The notes: a model not told the origin generated them from the sequence alone. DNA of 19,168 bases from DATKMG01 sp035541995 (GCA_035541995.1 DATKMG010000210.1:1-19168), one strand, 5' to 3'; shown: positions 7,501 to 14,306, counted from the first letter of the stretch. Program-made: numbers and translations.

Positions 7501-9977
7501 AAGCCCTCAGTAAAGAGGGGACACGCGGCAAGGCGGAGGCTGATCTGGCCGCAGCTCGCGCGGCACTGGGTCAATTGCTCAACGAACAATGGCAGAAAGC
7601 GCTTGAATCCTTGGCTGCCAACAATGTCGTCGATGGGCTGGAGCTGCAGCGGCGGTGGAAGACCGGAACGCGCCGTCAACCGCCGGAACAGCCATGGGAC
7701 GCAACAACAATTCCATTCGGAAATGACAGTCTGGGCTTCCCGGCTCCGGGAAGCGATGATTTTGCCTCTTTAGACACCCAACTTCAGGCTCTTGACGAAA
7801 TGGTGGATGCAGTGAGCGATGTAGTCTTAGCCGAGAGTGTTTACCATCTTGTGCAAGGGAACCCACTCCGCTCCGGCGCCACTCTGGATGCCATAGCTGC
7901 AGGGGAGATGGCTCCTCCTGAACTTGAGGTTGTCCGTACGCCGCGAACGGGAATCGGCCTGACTCACCGATTGCTCGTCCTGGGCTCTACATCATCGGGT
8001 GTGGACGATGCCTCTTCTTTATGGGCCACAAGTGCGGATCAAGTGCGAGCCCCTGCTGAACCCTTCCTGAATGCCTGGGTAGCCAAGTTGATAGGGGACC
8101 CCTCGCGCATCCACTGTCGAGCAGAGTATTTCGATCAGGGAACGGGCCAGGTTCTGGGTGATACTGAAGTTGCGCTCAGCCAGCTTCTGCTCTCTCCGCT
8201 CGATGTAGTTTTCATGGCTGAAGGAAATGAGGAAGCGCAACGGTCGGAATTGGAACAACGGCTGGTTTTTCACTTGCTGAAAACGCGGCCGGAATCGATG
8301 CCGGAGGAAACGGATGTTCGCCTTGACTTCGCCCGAGATCCGGTTTGGACCCCTGCCATCGTGAGTTTCGGCGAACTGATCGAAGTGGCTCAAACCATTC
8401 GGAAACTCATCGCGGGCTCCCGGGCCATCGATGGGCGCGACTTATCCTTACCCGAAGACCCTGCACCCCCGGGGATTGATGTCCAGGAGCTTACCGACAG
8501 GGCAGATCGTGCAGTCCAGGCGTTTCAACAAGCCCAGCAAGCGCTACAGGTTCTGCTGCCGGCAACAAGTGATAGCGCTCCGGGAACAACTCCAGACCTG
8601 GACCAACTGCGGACTGCATTATTTGGGATTGCTTCGTTCGGAATTCAGGGGGCAACTCCCCTCTCAGCGACAGGAGATACTCCGGAGAAGCAGAACGGAC
8701 TGCTGGTACAGGCCTCGTCTGTCTCCAAAGAAGTCAGCCGTCGTCTGGATACCATCGCCAGATTAGAGATTACTGATACGGCTTCGCTGGAGGAGGAGCG
8801 GAATTACCACTTGGCTCGGATACGGGAGGTCTTTGGGCCTGACTTCCGCATTCTGCCCCGTCTGACCCCAGTCAACAATACAGTCCTAAGTCAAGCCTTT
8901 GGAGACAGCGCTACGGTCCAGGGCAACGATCCTTTCGCGGCCCTCACTTGGTTCCAACGCCTGGCCCGTATTCGAGACGGAGTATCACGTCTGGATGCCG
9001 CACTCATGTATGCCGGTGCACTGACTGATGATACCGGGCTCACTCTCCAGGTCGGCCAACTACCCTATACACCACAGGATCGCTGGGTGGCACTTCCTCC
9101 TGTTCCAGGCCAACAAATCTTGGGGGGGCGCCTGTCCCTGGTGGCCCATATGCCAATGAAACCGGCCCTTCCTTTCCCATTTGGCGAGCCCCTGGTTGGA
9201 CTGCTCATCGATGAATGGGTAGAGGTCGTCCCGAGCAACGTCGAGACTACCGGTCTTGCCTTTCATTATGACCAGCCCAATTCCTGTCCGCCTCAGGCGG
9301 TCCTTATTGCTGTTCCCTCCGATGAGACTCGAGAGGTCTGGGACCTTGACTTCCTCGACTCAGTTCTGCAAGAGACGTTTGACCTCGCACAAATGCGCGC
9401 CATTTCGTTCAACGGTCTGGGAGAAGCCGTATGGGTCGAAGATAGCCTGCCAGCCGGAGCAACCCCCCTCGGAGATGGCGAAAGCTGGAATTGGGTAAGT
9501 ACCAATCCTGTCCCATTTTTTGGTGGATTGGCTCATCAATCTATTCTAGCTGCAGGAATGCATCAACACTTCTTCCTGGGGGCTACCGACAAGTTGCAGG
9601 TGGGAGCCGGAGAGATTCTATATTCCTACGTCTACTTGGATCCGGCCAATGTGCCCAGTGAAGTGATGCTGCAATGGAATGATGTCTCATGGGAACATCG
9701 GGCTTATTGGGGTACAAACAGCATCCAGTGGGGTATTGATGGCACGGCCAGCCGCCGATACATGGGACCGGTTCCACCTGCCGGACAATGGGTGAGGTTG
9801 GAAGTTCCGGCCGACCAGGTAGGATTGGAAGGTAAGACTCTGGTTGGCATGGCTTTTACATTGTCGGACGGCCGAGCCACATGGGATCGGGCCGGCAAAG
9901 CCTATCGTCCGACATTAACATTTGACGTCGAAACGACCGACTTTTCACGCGCGGTTGGCGTATCGGCAGGAGGTTAA
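4545..9977 (+). CDS. 1810-residue multi-domain protein with coiled coils and C-terminal beta-sandwich module
   Basis: A GTG at 4545, seven bases after GGAGGA (4532-4537), is preferred over the GTG at 4530, which has no spaced ribosome site. Order: N-terminal coiled coil (about 15-100); a conserved block starting LHPLLLFPIRLETRF (about 107-121); a block with WIARVLDP and DRWVAVGYRSGRPVFTAWG; VGNQPYGLLPATSL (about 461-474); LRFGGYGWLENVRP (about 672-685); APSLAQAAAAAVLRSGYLS and WLLDGVRQGQSLGALLGYRF (about 710-790); a second coiled-coil hairpin (about 807-1038); a mixed region; then a C-terminal module (about 1635-1810). No catalytic motif or signal peptide is visible. Several of these strings are familiar from uncharacterised large proteins found beside the neighbouring families. 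It is probably the main structural subunit of the cluster; function is inferred only from size and context. Confidence 0.92.
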   Translation: MRVIDTDFGDDVNPQDIAAWERDLRRLQGLYDDALDRAGDAHRLQAGLLQKQSQCQAELNQVNSQIPGAQTAADSARSQVADLASRLEEFRTARDAATAGLLGMMQTLHPLLLFPIRLETRFVSPPNDGSGVNLLLRIFPDDIHNDTHEPGLTEEEERWGRQFWTNTTAAADDIEKKKLAWRQLADRFGIQRAAWIARVLDPANPGTVTRRDGSWTRAPQTEVLADRWVAVGYRSGRPVFTAWGNPIPDLLATGLSPLADSATVGDGLPPVDDGMRWMIDFEAAVAVGMGLRISLTNDQAQGGFERLLVVGIKSTLNAGDSASRLAGLLDAQHYTHELALVEQDTPTNNTTESSSGYSSSDLEGDRNFEVERGDPLVQAGDRSDGEAVASALGIDLSVFAHLRGSNQEEQRASQAMSAALWPVLDTPFLSQLSAQVSAEFIRDHWNDSVRARGPLPSFRVGNQPYGLLPATSLNRWKSLQETGDDSALAKGLSALRQTWRLYARSAPCVGLGNDIQTLLRQEANSCSYLMTRLANGSLSAEDPLLIKRSSIAWDDPAVNLPPSPNYLSLLRQSSFETIRDESYPDWDVKNAPKPHPLLYLILRQAALKLMNPPAPELEAFLQSLAQLETQTVAALQLLMAETMDASTYRWDAWVTSLATKRMKMLRGNTPSGLRFGGYGWLENVRPGPGLRQLPVPPGDTGGPLYASDGNKGFVQAPSLAQAAAAAVLRSGYLSHKQDAQGDPLAVDLSSDRVQRSQWLLDGVRQGQSLGALLGYRFERGLHDKGLDVYVYPFRALAGLKSQDELAKAYDDLKKAEDLAKVVGDLYAQSNEAAARANEDRLLLQQLENQRQQYQGELDAINQLEQLAAAADSSVAQLDSSIASLRAAKPQSRVSQQPGRPNFNVDILDERDLDGWTDQLVQLQGQRQTAAGEAAMAHSKFNERVGVRDFDQTKINILNNPNNPVGILAIQAEIAQEDATASALDQEALSKEGTRGKAEADLAAARAALGQLLNEQWQKALESLAANNVVDGLELQRRWKTGTRRQPPEQPWDATTIPFGNDSLGFPAPGSDDFASLDTQLQALDEMVDAVSDVVLAESVYHLVQGNPLRSGATLDAIAAGEMAPPELEVVRTPRTGIGLTHRLLVLGSTSSGVDDASSLWATSADQVRAPAEPFLNAWVAKLIGDPSRIHCRAEYFDQGTGQVLGDTEVALSQLLLSPLDVVFMAEGNEEAQRSELEQRLVFHLLKTRPESMPEETDVRLDFARDPVWTPAIVSFGELIEVAQTIRKLIAGSRAIDGRDLSLPEDPAPPGIDVQELTDRADRAVQAFQQAQQALQVLLPATSDSAPGTTPDLDQLRTALFGIASFGIQGATPLSATGDTPEKQNGLLVQASSVSKEVSRRLDTIARLEITDTASLEEERNYHLARIREVFGPDFRILPRLTPVNNTVLSQAFGDSATVQGNDPFAALTWFQRLARIRDGVSRLDAALMYAGALTDDTGLTLQVGQLPYTPQDRWVALPPVPGQQILGGRLSLVAHMPMKPALPFPFGEPLVGLLIDEWVEVVPSNVETTGLAFHYDQPNSCPPQAVLIAVPSDETREVWDLDFLDSVLQETFDLAQMRAISFNGLGEAVWVEDSLPAGATPLGDGESWNWVSTNPVPFFGGLAHQSILAAGMHQHFFLGATDKLQVGAGEILYSYVYLDPANVPSEVMLQWNDVSWEHRAYWGTNSIQWGIDGTASRRYMGPVPPAGQWVRLEVPADQVGLEGKTLVGMAFTLSDGRATWDRAGKAYRPTLTFDVETTDFSRAVGVSAGG
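9447..9974 (+). other. C-terminal beta-sandwich (carbohydrate-binding-like) module of the 1810-residue protein
   Basis: Residues about 1635-1810 begin LPAGATPLGDGESWNWV, continue with AHQS and HQHFF, then YVYLDP, SEVMLQWNDVSWEHRAYWG, SRRYMGPVPPAGQWVRLEVP and GMAFTLSDGRATWDRAG. I recognise this Trp/His-rich pattern from modules attached to many unrelated large bacterial and archaeal proteins, often exported ones, where it looks like a lectin or carbohydrate-binding beta sandwich. Binding activity has not been shown from this sequence. Its presence suggests that the end of this giant protein contacts a surface or ligand. Confidence 0.7.
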
Positions 9978-9979
9978 CC

Positions 9980-11761
9980 ATGCCCGCAAAGGTACAATTT
10001 GAACTAAGTACCGATTGCTCAGAGATGCAAGACGGTTTGCAGGCCCGTATTCACGATCCGCTGTGGTTTTTGGCGCGTCAGAGGCAATTCGGAGAATTTC
10101 AGGGAGACGATGCCGGCTCACCTGCGGCTGCCCAGTTGGAGGTGAGAAGTGCGCCGATTACTCGTAGCTATTTTGGCCCCGTTCCCGGAGACCCAGCCGA
10201 TATGAAGACTGGAGCAGTAGACTATCTCCATCAAAACGTCCCGCTGGAAACCCTGGTCGAGCGCGAACCCGCCAGGGCTTCGAGTCAACATAACTATCGC
10301 CATGCAGCTGAGGCTGGATTGCATTTGCTCCGTCTTTTAGAATCCCAGAGTGTAGGGATTCATGGGAAGCTGTTCCAGAATGCCTCTATGCTGAACGCTC
10401 CTAATGAAACGGAGCGCCAAGCTCTTGATGGAGATACTTTGCGTTTTCTTGGTGTGATGGCAGGCCGTGTTTGTGACGGTCTACAGCTTCATGCCAAGTT
10501 GGCTCCACTTAGCCAGGAAGGCCGGCTTTCAGACTTGTTTAACGAACCTCCTTTCGATGGGATCCCGGTCGGGGATCGTCCCCCGGTTATTCAAGCCATG
10601 ACAGCCTGGTTGGCTTGGTACGACACGCTGTTCAGTCAGAATGGTGAGAACACATCCTGGTTGCGAGACCGCTTGGAGTATGCATTTGCAGTTTCTGGCC
10701 AGACATCTGACGGCGAGATGGTGATGTCGGCTCCGGAATACTTCGGAGGTCATCTGGACTGGTCTTCTTTCGTTGTAAACCCGAAACTCTCCCTGGGTGC
10801 GCAAGGGGATGTAGCCTCTACGACTTCAAGCTTTCTCCCCACTCCAGTGAGCTTCAAAGGAATGCCATCTCCTCGTTTGTGGGAATTGGAAGATGCCAAT
10901 GTCAACTTTGGAAAAATTGAGGCAGATCCTCAGGATCTGGCACGCCTGTTGCTCGTCGAGTTCGCCTTAGTCTTCGGTAACGACTGGTTCGTGGTTCCGG
11001 TCGAGGTGGAGGTGGGCACTCTCTGCCAGATCGGGTCTCTAATCGTCACGAATACATTTGGTGAACGGTTGCTCGTCAGCCATAGCCTTAAGGTTGATGG
11101 AAGCCAGTCTCCCTGGCGGATGTTTGGTCTGTCACCGGATCCACGCTTAGCCACAACAAATGGCCAGGACTCTGAGGCCGCGACAAAATTCCAGGACATA
11201 TTCTTTTTACCTCCCGTCCTGGGGGTCACTCTCGAAGGAAAACTGCTGGAGGAGGTACTTCTTCTCCGGGATGAGATGGCAAATCTTGCTTGGGCAGTGG
11301 AACGAATTGTAGAAAGCCCAGCTAACAGTCCGTTGGACCGATTCGAAGCCTATCAAGAGACACGTCGCCGGGAAGAGCAGGCATCGGGCTCGAACTCCGC
11401 CCCTGTTCCAACTCCTACGACACCCCCTGCCTATCGACTGGGCACCAGTGTGCCTGATTACTGGATTCCGCTACTCCCGGTACGGGATGGGACTGCGATT
11501 CGATTAAAACGAGGCCAGCTTCCGCAGACAGGGCCTGGTAGCCCTGAGGGAACCATTGCCCCCCAGGGACTCATCCTGGACCCGGCACACGATCTCTTGC
11601 TGCCCGATGAGGAGGTGCCGCGAGAAGGGGCTCGTGTAACACGGTGTTTTCAATTTACACGCTGGATCGATGGCGGAACTCACCTCTGGATCGGGCGGCG
11701 CAAACAGCCGGGTCGCGGTGAGGGGTCTAGCGGGTTACGCTTCGACATAGTCGAACCATGA
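9980..11761 (+). CDS. 593-residue conserved protein of unknown function, last gene of the cluster
   Basis: The ATG at 9980 follows the previous stop by two bases and has an excellent ribosome site (CAGGAGG, 9967-9973), so translation is probably coupled. The N-terminus carries LQARIHDPLWFLARQRQFGE followed by FQGDDAGSPAA (about residues 20-50), a signature I recall from a family of uncharacterised proteins found in similar gene groups. Near 333-360 is GNDWFVVPVEVEVGTL with NTFGERLLVSHS, and the C-terminus has TRWIDGGTHLWIGRR and GRGEGSSGLRFDI. No signal peptide, transmembrane segment or enzyme motif is visible. A Pro/Ser linker near 465-480 separates the C-terminal part. It ends 11 bases from the stop of the convergent response regulator gene, so the operon ends here. 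Role unknown. Confidence 0.93.
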   Translation: MPAKVQFELSTDCSEMQDGLQARIHDPLWFLARQRQFGEFQGDDAGSPAAAQLEVRSAPITRSYFGPVPGDPADMKTGAVDYLHQNVPLETLVEREPARASSQHNYRHAAEAGLHLLRLLESQSVGIHGKLFQNASMLNAPNETERQALDGDTLRFLGVMAGRVCDGLQLHAKLAPLSQEGRLSDLFNEPPFDGIPVGDRPPVIQAMTAWLAWYDTLFSQNGENTSWLRDRLEYAFAVSGQTSDGEMVMSAPEYFGGHLDWSSFVVNPKLSLGAQGDVASTTSSFLPTPVSFKGMPSPRLWELEDANVNFGKIEADPQDLARLLLVEFALVFGNDWFVVPVEVEVGTLCQIGSLIVTNTFGERLLVSHSLKVDGSQSPWRMFGLSPDPRLATTNGQDSEAATKFQDIFFLPPVLGVTLEGKLLEEVLLLRDEMANLAWAVERIVESPANSPLDRFEAYQETRRREEQASGSNSAPVPTPTTPPAYRLGTSVPDYWIPLLPVRDGTAIRLKRGQLPQTGPGSPEGTIAPQGLILDPAHDLLLPDEEVPREGARVTRCFQFTRWIDGGTHLWIGRRKQPGRGEGSSGLRFDIVEP

Positions 11762-11772
11762 GGCTACTTCTG

Positions 11773-12228
11773 TCAGCTTGAGCCCGCTTGTTTGGACTGC
11801 CAATGTTGGTCGTGCCAATTGAGGAGTTCTCGTTCCGGGGGAATCTGGGGTTCAACTTCCTCCAGCCACTCGATGATTTCGCTGATGTTAAACGGTTTAT
11901 GAAACACTTTGCAACCGAGTTCCTCGGCCCGCTCAATAGCACTCTCAGTCCAATTCCCTGAAGTCATGGCGAAACGTGGCTTCTGACAGCCCTTCCCTAT
12001 CAGGCTTGCGAGGAAATCTAGTCCATTTACGTTTGGCATTTTTAGGTCCGAAATGATTATGTCGGCACAAAGCGTCCCAACCGGACAGGGGCAAGATTGG
12101 ATCTCGTGCAGCGGACAGGGGGAAGGGTCGTGGAATGTTAAGACTTCGTACCCACGCTGTTCAAACACTCTCCACAACAATTCGCGAATCAAAGGTTCGT
12201 CGTCGAAAAGAACGGCCCGGCGTCTCAT
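11773..12228 (-). CDS. Single-domain response regulator with cysteine-rich insert
   Basis: This 151-residue protein is a CheY-like receiver domain without an output domain. Visible key residues are the acidic pair D9-D10, the phosphoacceptor D61 in SDLKMPNVNG, the switch Thr/Ser at 89-90 (MTSGNW) and K111 in HKPFNI. Between beta 2 and beta 3 there is an insert with four cysteines (C38, C46, C48, C54), a hallmark I recall from a receiver subfamily in soil and metal-reducing bacteria; it could bind a metal or sense redox, which is inference. The ATG at 12228 has AAAGGAG seven bases upstream. A sigma-70 promoter lies at 12335-12363. No histidine kinase is in the window, so the partner is unknown. 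It converges with the large cluster and is probably transcribed alone. Confidence 0.92.
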   Translation of the reverse strand: MRRRAVLFDDEPLIRELLWRVFEQRGYEVLTFHDPSPCPLHEIQSCPCPVGTLCADIIISDLKMPNVNGLDFLASLIGKGCQKPRFAMTSGNWTESAIERAEELGCKVFHKPFNISEIIEWLEEVEPQIPPERELLNWHDQHWQSKQAGSS

Positions 12229-12334
12229 CCTTACTCCTTTCCTGACCCTGAACCGACTCCCGATTCAAACCGATTGCGAGAGGAGGAGTAATAACAAAAA
12301 CGGGATCGGATCAGAGGTGTCGCAAATCGCAGAA

Positions 12335-12363
12335 ATTATACGCTCATCTCGGGTATGGCACAA
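12335..12363 (-). promoter_or_regulatory. Sigma-70 promoter for the response regulator gene
   Basis: On the minus strand there is a perfect TATAAT (12335-12340) and a TTGTGC -35 element (12358-12363; three of six consensus bases, including TTG) separated by 17 bases. The predicted transcript start is near 12328, giving a leader of about 100 bases before the ATG at 12228. Confidence 0.55.
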
Positions 12364-12405
12364 GTCATCGCGGCGAGTTCGCTCTTGTAAGAAAACGGGC
12401 CTTTC

Positions 12406-12888
12406 TCACCTTTTCGGTATCCACCTGTTGACCGCCTTGCAATAAGCTTCGTATGTCTCCCCGAACTTCCTTTGGAGGCCAGGTTCCTCCACGTATACCA
12501 CGAAAAGGTGGGCCAGAAAAATCCACGGCAGCCCAAACACCAGCATCGACGGGGAATGCTTCCAGAGCCCAAAACCCAAAAGTAGCAGCCATCCTCCCAG
12601 ATACATAGGATTGCGAACATAGCGATAAGGGCCGACGGCAACAAATGCCCTCGGGGGATCAAAGACGGCGGGAGTTCCGTGTCCCCACATGACAAAAACT
12701 CCAATGCAGGCAAGCACCAGGATTCCTCCAACCGCCATCAATATGATTCCGGCAAGGGTTGTCCGCCAAGGGAACTGCACTTCAAACCGTTGATCAAAAA
12801 TTCGGAGGCTTAGAGCCAACCAACCCCAGAGGAACAGAAAGCCGGACGCAAAAACGAGAGCGCGAAGCGCGACGAAGACTGTACGCAT
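12406..12888 (-). CDS. Isoprenylcysteine carboxyl methyltransferase-like membrane methyltransferase
   Basis: The 160-residue product has hydrophobic helices at about 5-28, 45-68, 97-110 and 114-132, matching the small ICMT/PEMT integral membrane methyltransferase fold. The diagnostic region is H70 followed by GPYRYVRNPMYLG (86-98) and the C-terminal VEEPGLQRKFGETYEAYCKA (133-152), where the family binds S-adenosylmethionine and the acidic pair near E134-E135 sits. Bacterial members methylate small lipophilic or thiol substrates that are mostly unknown, so the substrate cannot be named. The ATG at 12888 has AGAGGAAGG upstream. The reading frame is of normal length for the family. The next gene on the same strand lies beyond 175 bases without a gene. 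Confidence 0.88.
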   Translation of the reverse strand: MRTVFVALRALVFASGFLFLWGWLALSLRIFDQRFEVQFPWRTTLAGIILMAVGGILVLACIGVFVMWGHGTPAVFDPPRAFVAVGPYRYVRNPMYLGGWLLLLGFGLWKHSPSMLVFGLPWIFLAHLFVVYVEEPGLQRKFGETYEAYCKAVNRWIPKR

Positions 12889-13063
12889 GGAACCTTCCTC
12901 TGCAAGAGAATATCACCAAGACGCTAGATCCAGTTTCTGGTTTGCCTTAGCTGCCCTAAATTACGAGGGAGAACCTGATCCTCCCCGGTATGATCAGTTC
13001 CGCGCTGGCATGCGTCGTCGCTGTGGTCAATCGGAGTCGCGAGCTACGCTCTGAGAGATCCGT

Positions 13064-13459
13064 TTACGAACCTTGGCTTTGAAGCTTGACCGTATGTGCC
13101 TTGTGCAACTCCTGAACAATAGCCATGCCGGGCACCAGCAACGGAACTAATAGCACCAGAGACTGAATTGTGTATTTAAAATTGGGGCGTGTTCCATGAC
13201 GGGGCTCGACGCCGAGTTCAGGCCTTGCGCCACGGTGGCGCACCATTACGATCGCATAGACCAACATCGGTACATAGTTGACTCCCATTGACAAGATGTA
13301 CCATCCTAAGATCATTTGCCAGATAGAGTGGCTTCGAAGAAGGATGAAGAACCCGAGTGCAAGAGATCCCAATACCCCCAAAGTGAATTCTGCAAGGATG
13401 ATCTTGGTCCCGAGAAACGAGATATCTACCTCCACTAACTTCCGAATATCGATCATCAT
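13064..13459 (-). CDS. Small membrane protein, three predicted helices, unknown function
   Basis: The 131-residue product has three strongly hydrophobic segments (about 19-42, 45-73 and 93-115) and a charged loop (RHRGARPELGVEPRHG). I do not recognise the family. Two adjacent ATG codons are present: 13459, whose A overlaps the stop of the upstream ORF as TGATG, and 13456, which sits at a better distance from the AGGAGG at 13463-13468; the second may be the true start. The overlap suggests translational coupling with the 76-residue ORF upstream. It is the last of three small membrane genes on this strand. Confidence 0.72.
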   Translation of the reverse strand: MMIDIRKLVEVDISFLGTKIILAEFTLGVLGSLALGFFILLRSHSIWQMILGWYILSMGVNYVPMLVYAIVMVRHRGARPELGVEPRHGTRPNFKYTIQSLVLLVPLLVPGMAIVQELHKAHTVKLQSQGS

Positions 13460-13689
13460 CAGCCTCCTGCCTTATCCTGCCTAATTCGTTCCGGTAGTCC
13501 CCAAAGCAGTAAACCATGCAGGCAAGAAAAAAGGAACAGCCAAGTGCCCCAGGCGAAACCGGTTAAGGAATTAGTTAAAACAATCCGATCTCCGAGGTGG
13601 ATTGCTATTTGAGCCTGGACTACTTGTCTCTCGAAAGAGCCTTGTGCCCAATCGGCGGTGAGATTCAGGGTTGAGACCTTGAGATACAT
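13459..13689 (-). CDS. Small single-helix membrane protein, unknown function
   Basis: The 76-residue ORF has one clear hydrophobic helix (about 46-66, FAWGTWLFLFSCLHGLLLWG) after a polar N-terminal half and a short basic tail. Its TGA overlaps the ATG of the next gene by one base, and AGGAGG near its 3' end serves that gene, both supporting a real coding frame. There is no evident ribosome site before the ATG at 13689, so the start is uncertain. It lies 33 bases after the stop of the 103-residue gene. No family recognised. Confidence 0.55.
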   Translation of the reverse strand: MYLKVSTLNLTADWAQGSFERQVVQAQIAIHLGDRIVLTNSLTGFAWGTWLFLFSCLHGLLLWGLPERIRQDKAGG

Positions 13690-13722
13690 CGAACACGGAG
13701 GAGCCAGCCATGAGCCGTCTCA

Positions 13723-14034
13723 TTAGTCTCTCGACGTTGTTTCATCTTCGTTAGTTATCGATAGAAGCCGGGCACGTAACTTTCGTAAGCGGCGCACTGC
13801 CGACACTTCGTTCAGCCACCAAACAGCTGCGAAAAACGCGGTGTAGAAGATGGGGCCTGCAAAGTCCCACCAACCCAGGTTCCCCCCCTTCGCCCGTTGC
13901 TGCAGGACCCCGGCACTGATGATCAGCAGCCCAACATACATGGGCAGCAAGTACCAGTACTTGACGGACTTCAACAGGCGGATTTGATGGTCGTAGCGCT
14001 CAACGAGGGCGCGTGTGTAGCTCCTACATCCCAT
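13723..14034 (-). CDS. Small two-helix membrane protein, possibly N-terminally truncated
   Basis: The 103-residue product has a polar N-terminus (ALVERYDHQIRLLKSV), two helices (about 26-46, YWYLLPMYVGLLIISAGVLQ; about 57-75, FAGPIFYTAFFAAVWWL) and a strongly basic tail (RRLRKLRARLL). I recall similar short proteins with KSVKYWYLLP from soil bacteria, without a known function. The ATG at 14034 has only a weak ribosome site (AAGGG). The frame stays open upstream for about 45 codons but that sequence is the hairpin repeat at 14080-14146 and offers no good start. An inserted repeat may therefore have replaced the original 5' end. First of three small membrane genes. Confidence 0.68.
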   Translation of the reverse strand: MGCRSYTRALVERYDHQIRLLKSVKYWYLLPMYVGLLIISAGVLQQRAKGGNLGWWDFAGPIFYTAFFAAVWWLNEVSAVRRLRKLRARLLSITNEDETTSRD

Positions 14035-14081
14035 TCCGCAACCCTTGCCGGGGAGGAGATTTTTGGGGAAACGAAAATCCA

Positions 14082-14108
14082 GGGGTGACGAGCTTTTCGC
14101 GCCACCCC
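14082..14108. repeat. GC-rich hairpin, first half of a composite interspersed repeat
   Basis: GGGGTG at 14082-14087 pairs with CACCCC at 14103-14108; the inner bases still pair partly (GACGAGC against TCGCGCC). It is directly followed by the GTCCC/GGGAC hairpin. Together the two look like a REP/BIME-like intergenic unit rather than coding sequence. Confidence 0.5.
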
Positions 14109-14120
14109 GGGCTACTTTCC

Positions 14121-14146
14121 ATTGTCCCTTCGGGACAAAGAGTTGT
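14121..14146 (+). repeat. 26-bp dispersed repeat with TTGTCCC-TTC-GGGACAA hairpin, copy 1
   Basis: A perfect 7-bp stem, TTGTCCC (14122-14128) and GGGACAA (14132-14138), encloses TTC; with its closing pair the loop reads C(TTCG)G, an extra-stable tetraloop. The tail AGAGTTGT follows. The same 26 bases occur in inverted orientation at 18929-18954 with one mismatch (25 of 26), so this is a dispersed element. Confidence 0.75.
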
Positions 14147-14198
14147 CACCACTCCAGAAAAGTTTTTCTTCGCAGACGAAACAGGAGGCCTCGGAAAA

Positions 14199-14306
14199 AT
14201 GATCATACATTGGGGTGGAATTTCGGCAGGAATTATGCGAGCATTTGGCAATCGAGATCCTAATTATTTAACTAACTGCCTGTTCAATGGAATTATATGG
14301 AAATGA
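14199..14306 (+). CDS. Possible 35-residue leader ORF upstream of zinc-ribbon gene
   Basis: An ATG at 14199 lies ten bases after AGGAGG (14183-14188) and opens a 35-codon frame ending TGA at 14304-14306. The stop overlaps the ATG at 14303 of the zinc-ribbon ORF as ATGA, an arrangement typical of translational coupling. The peptide (MIIHWGGISAGIMRAFGN...) has no recognised feature. Its reality is doubtful; the arrangement could be chance. Confidence 0.25.
   Translation: MIIHWGGISAGIMRAFGNRDPNYLTNCLFNGIIWK

Noticed and set aside
7219..7773. 184-codon plus-strand frame inside the 1810-residue gene, and a 172-codon antisense frame beside it
   Set aside because: Both lie inside a well-supported gene, lack a ribosome site and have shadow-like Arg/Ser-rich or irregular composition.
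1..11761. The large cluster as a phage tail or contractile injection system
   Set aside because: No sheath, tube, spike, baseplate, AAA+ or tape-measure motif was recognised, and the coiled-coil protein is too short and regular to call a tape measure.
12053..12445. 130-codon plus-strand frame opposite the response regulator
   Set aside because: It overlaps the receiver gene and its promoter, and its composition (Ser/Arg/Asn-rich) is not protein-like.
13218..13517. 99-codon minus-strand frame overlapping the small membrane protein genes
   Set aside because: The overlapping frames have hydrophobic membrane segments, a ribosome site and coupled stop/start, whereas this one has none.
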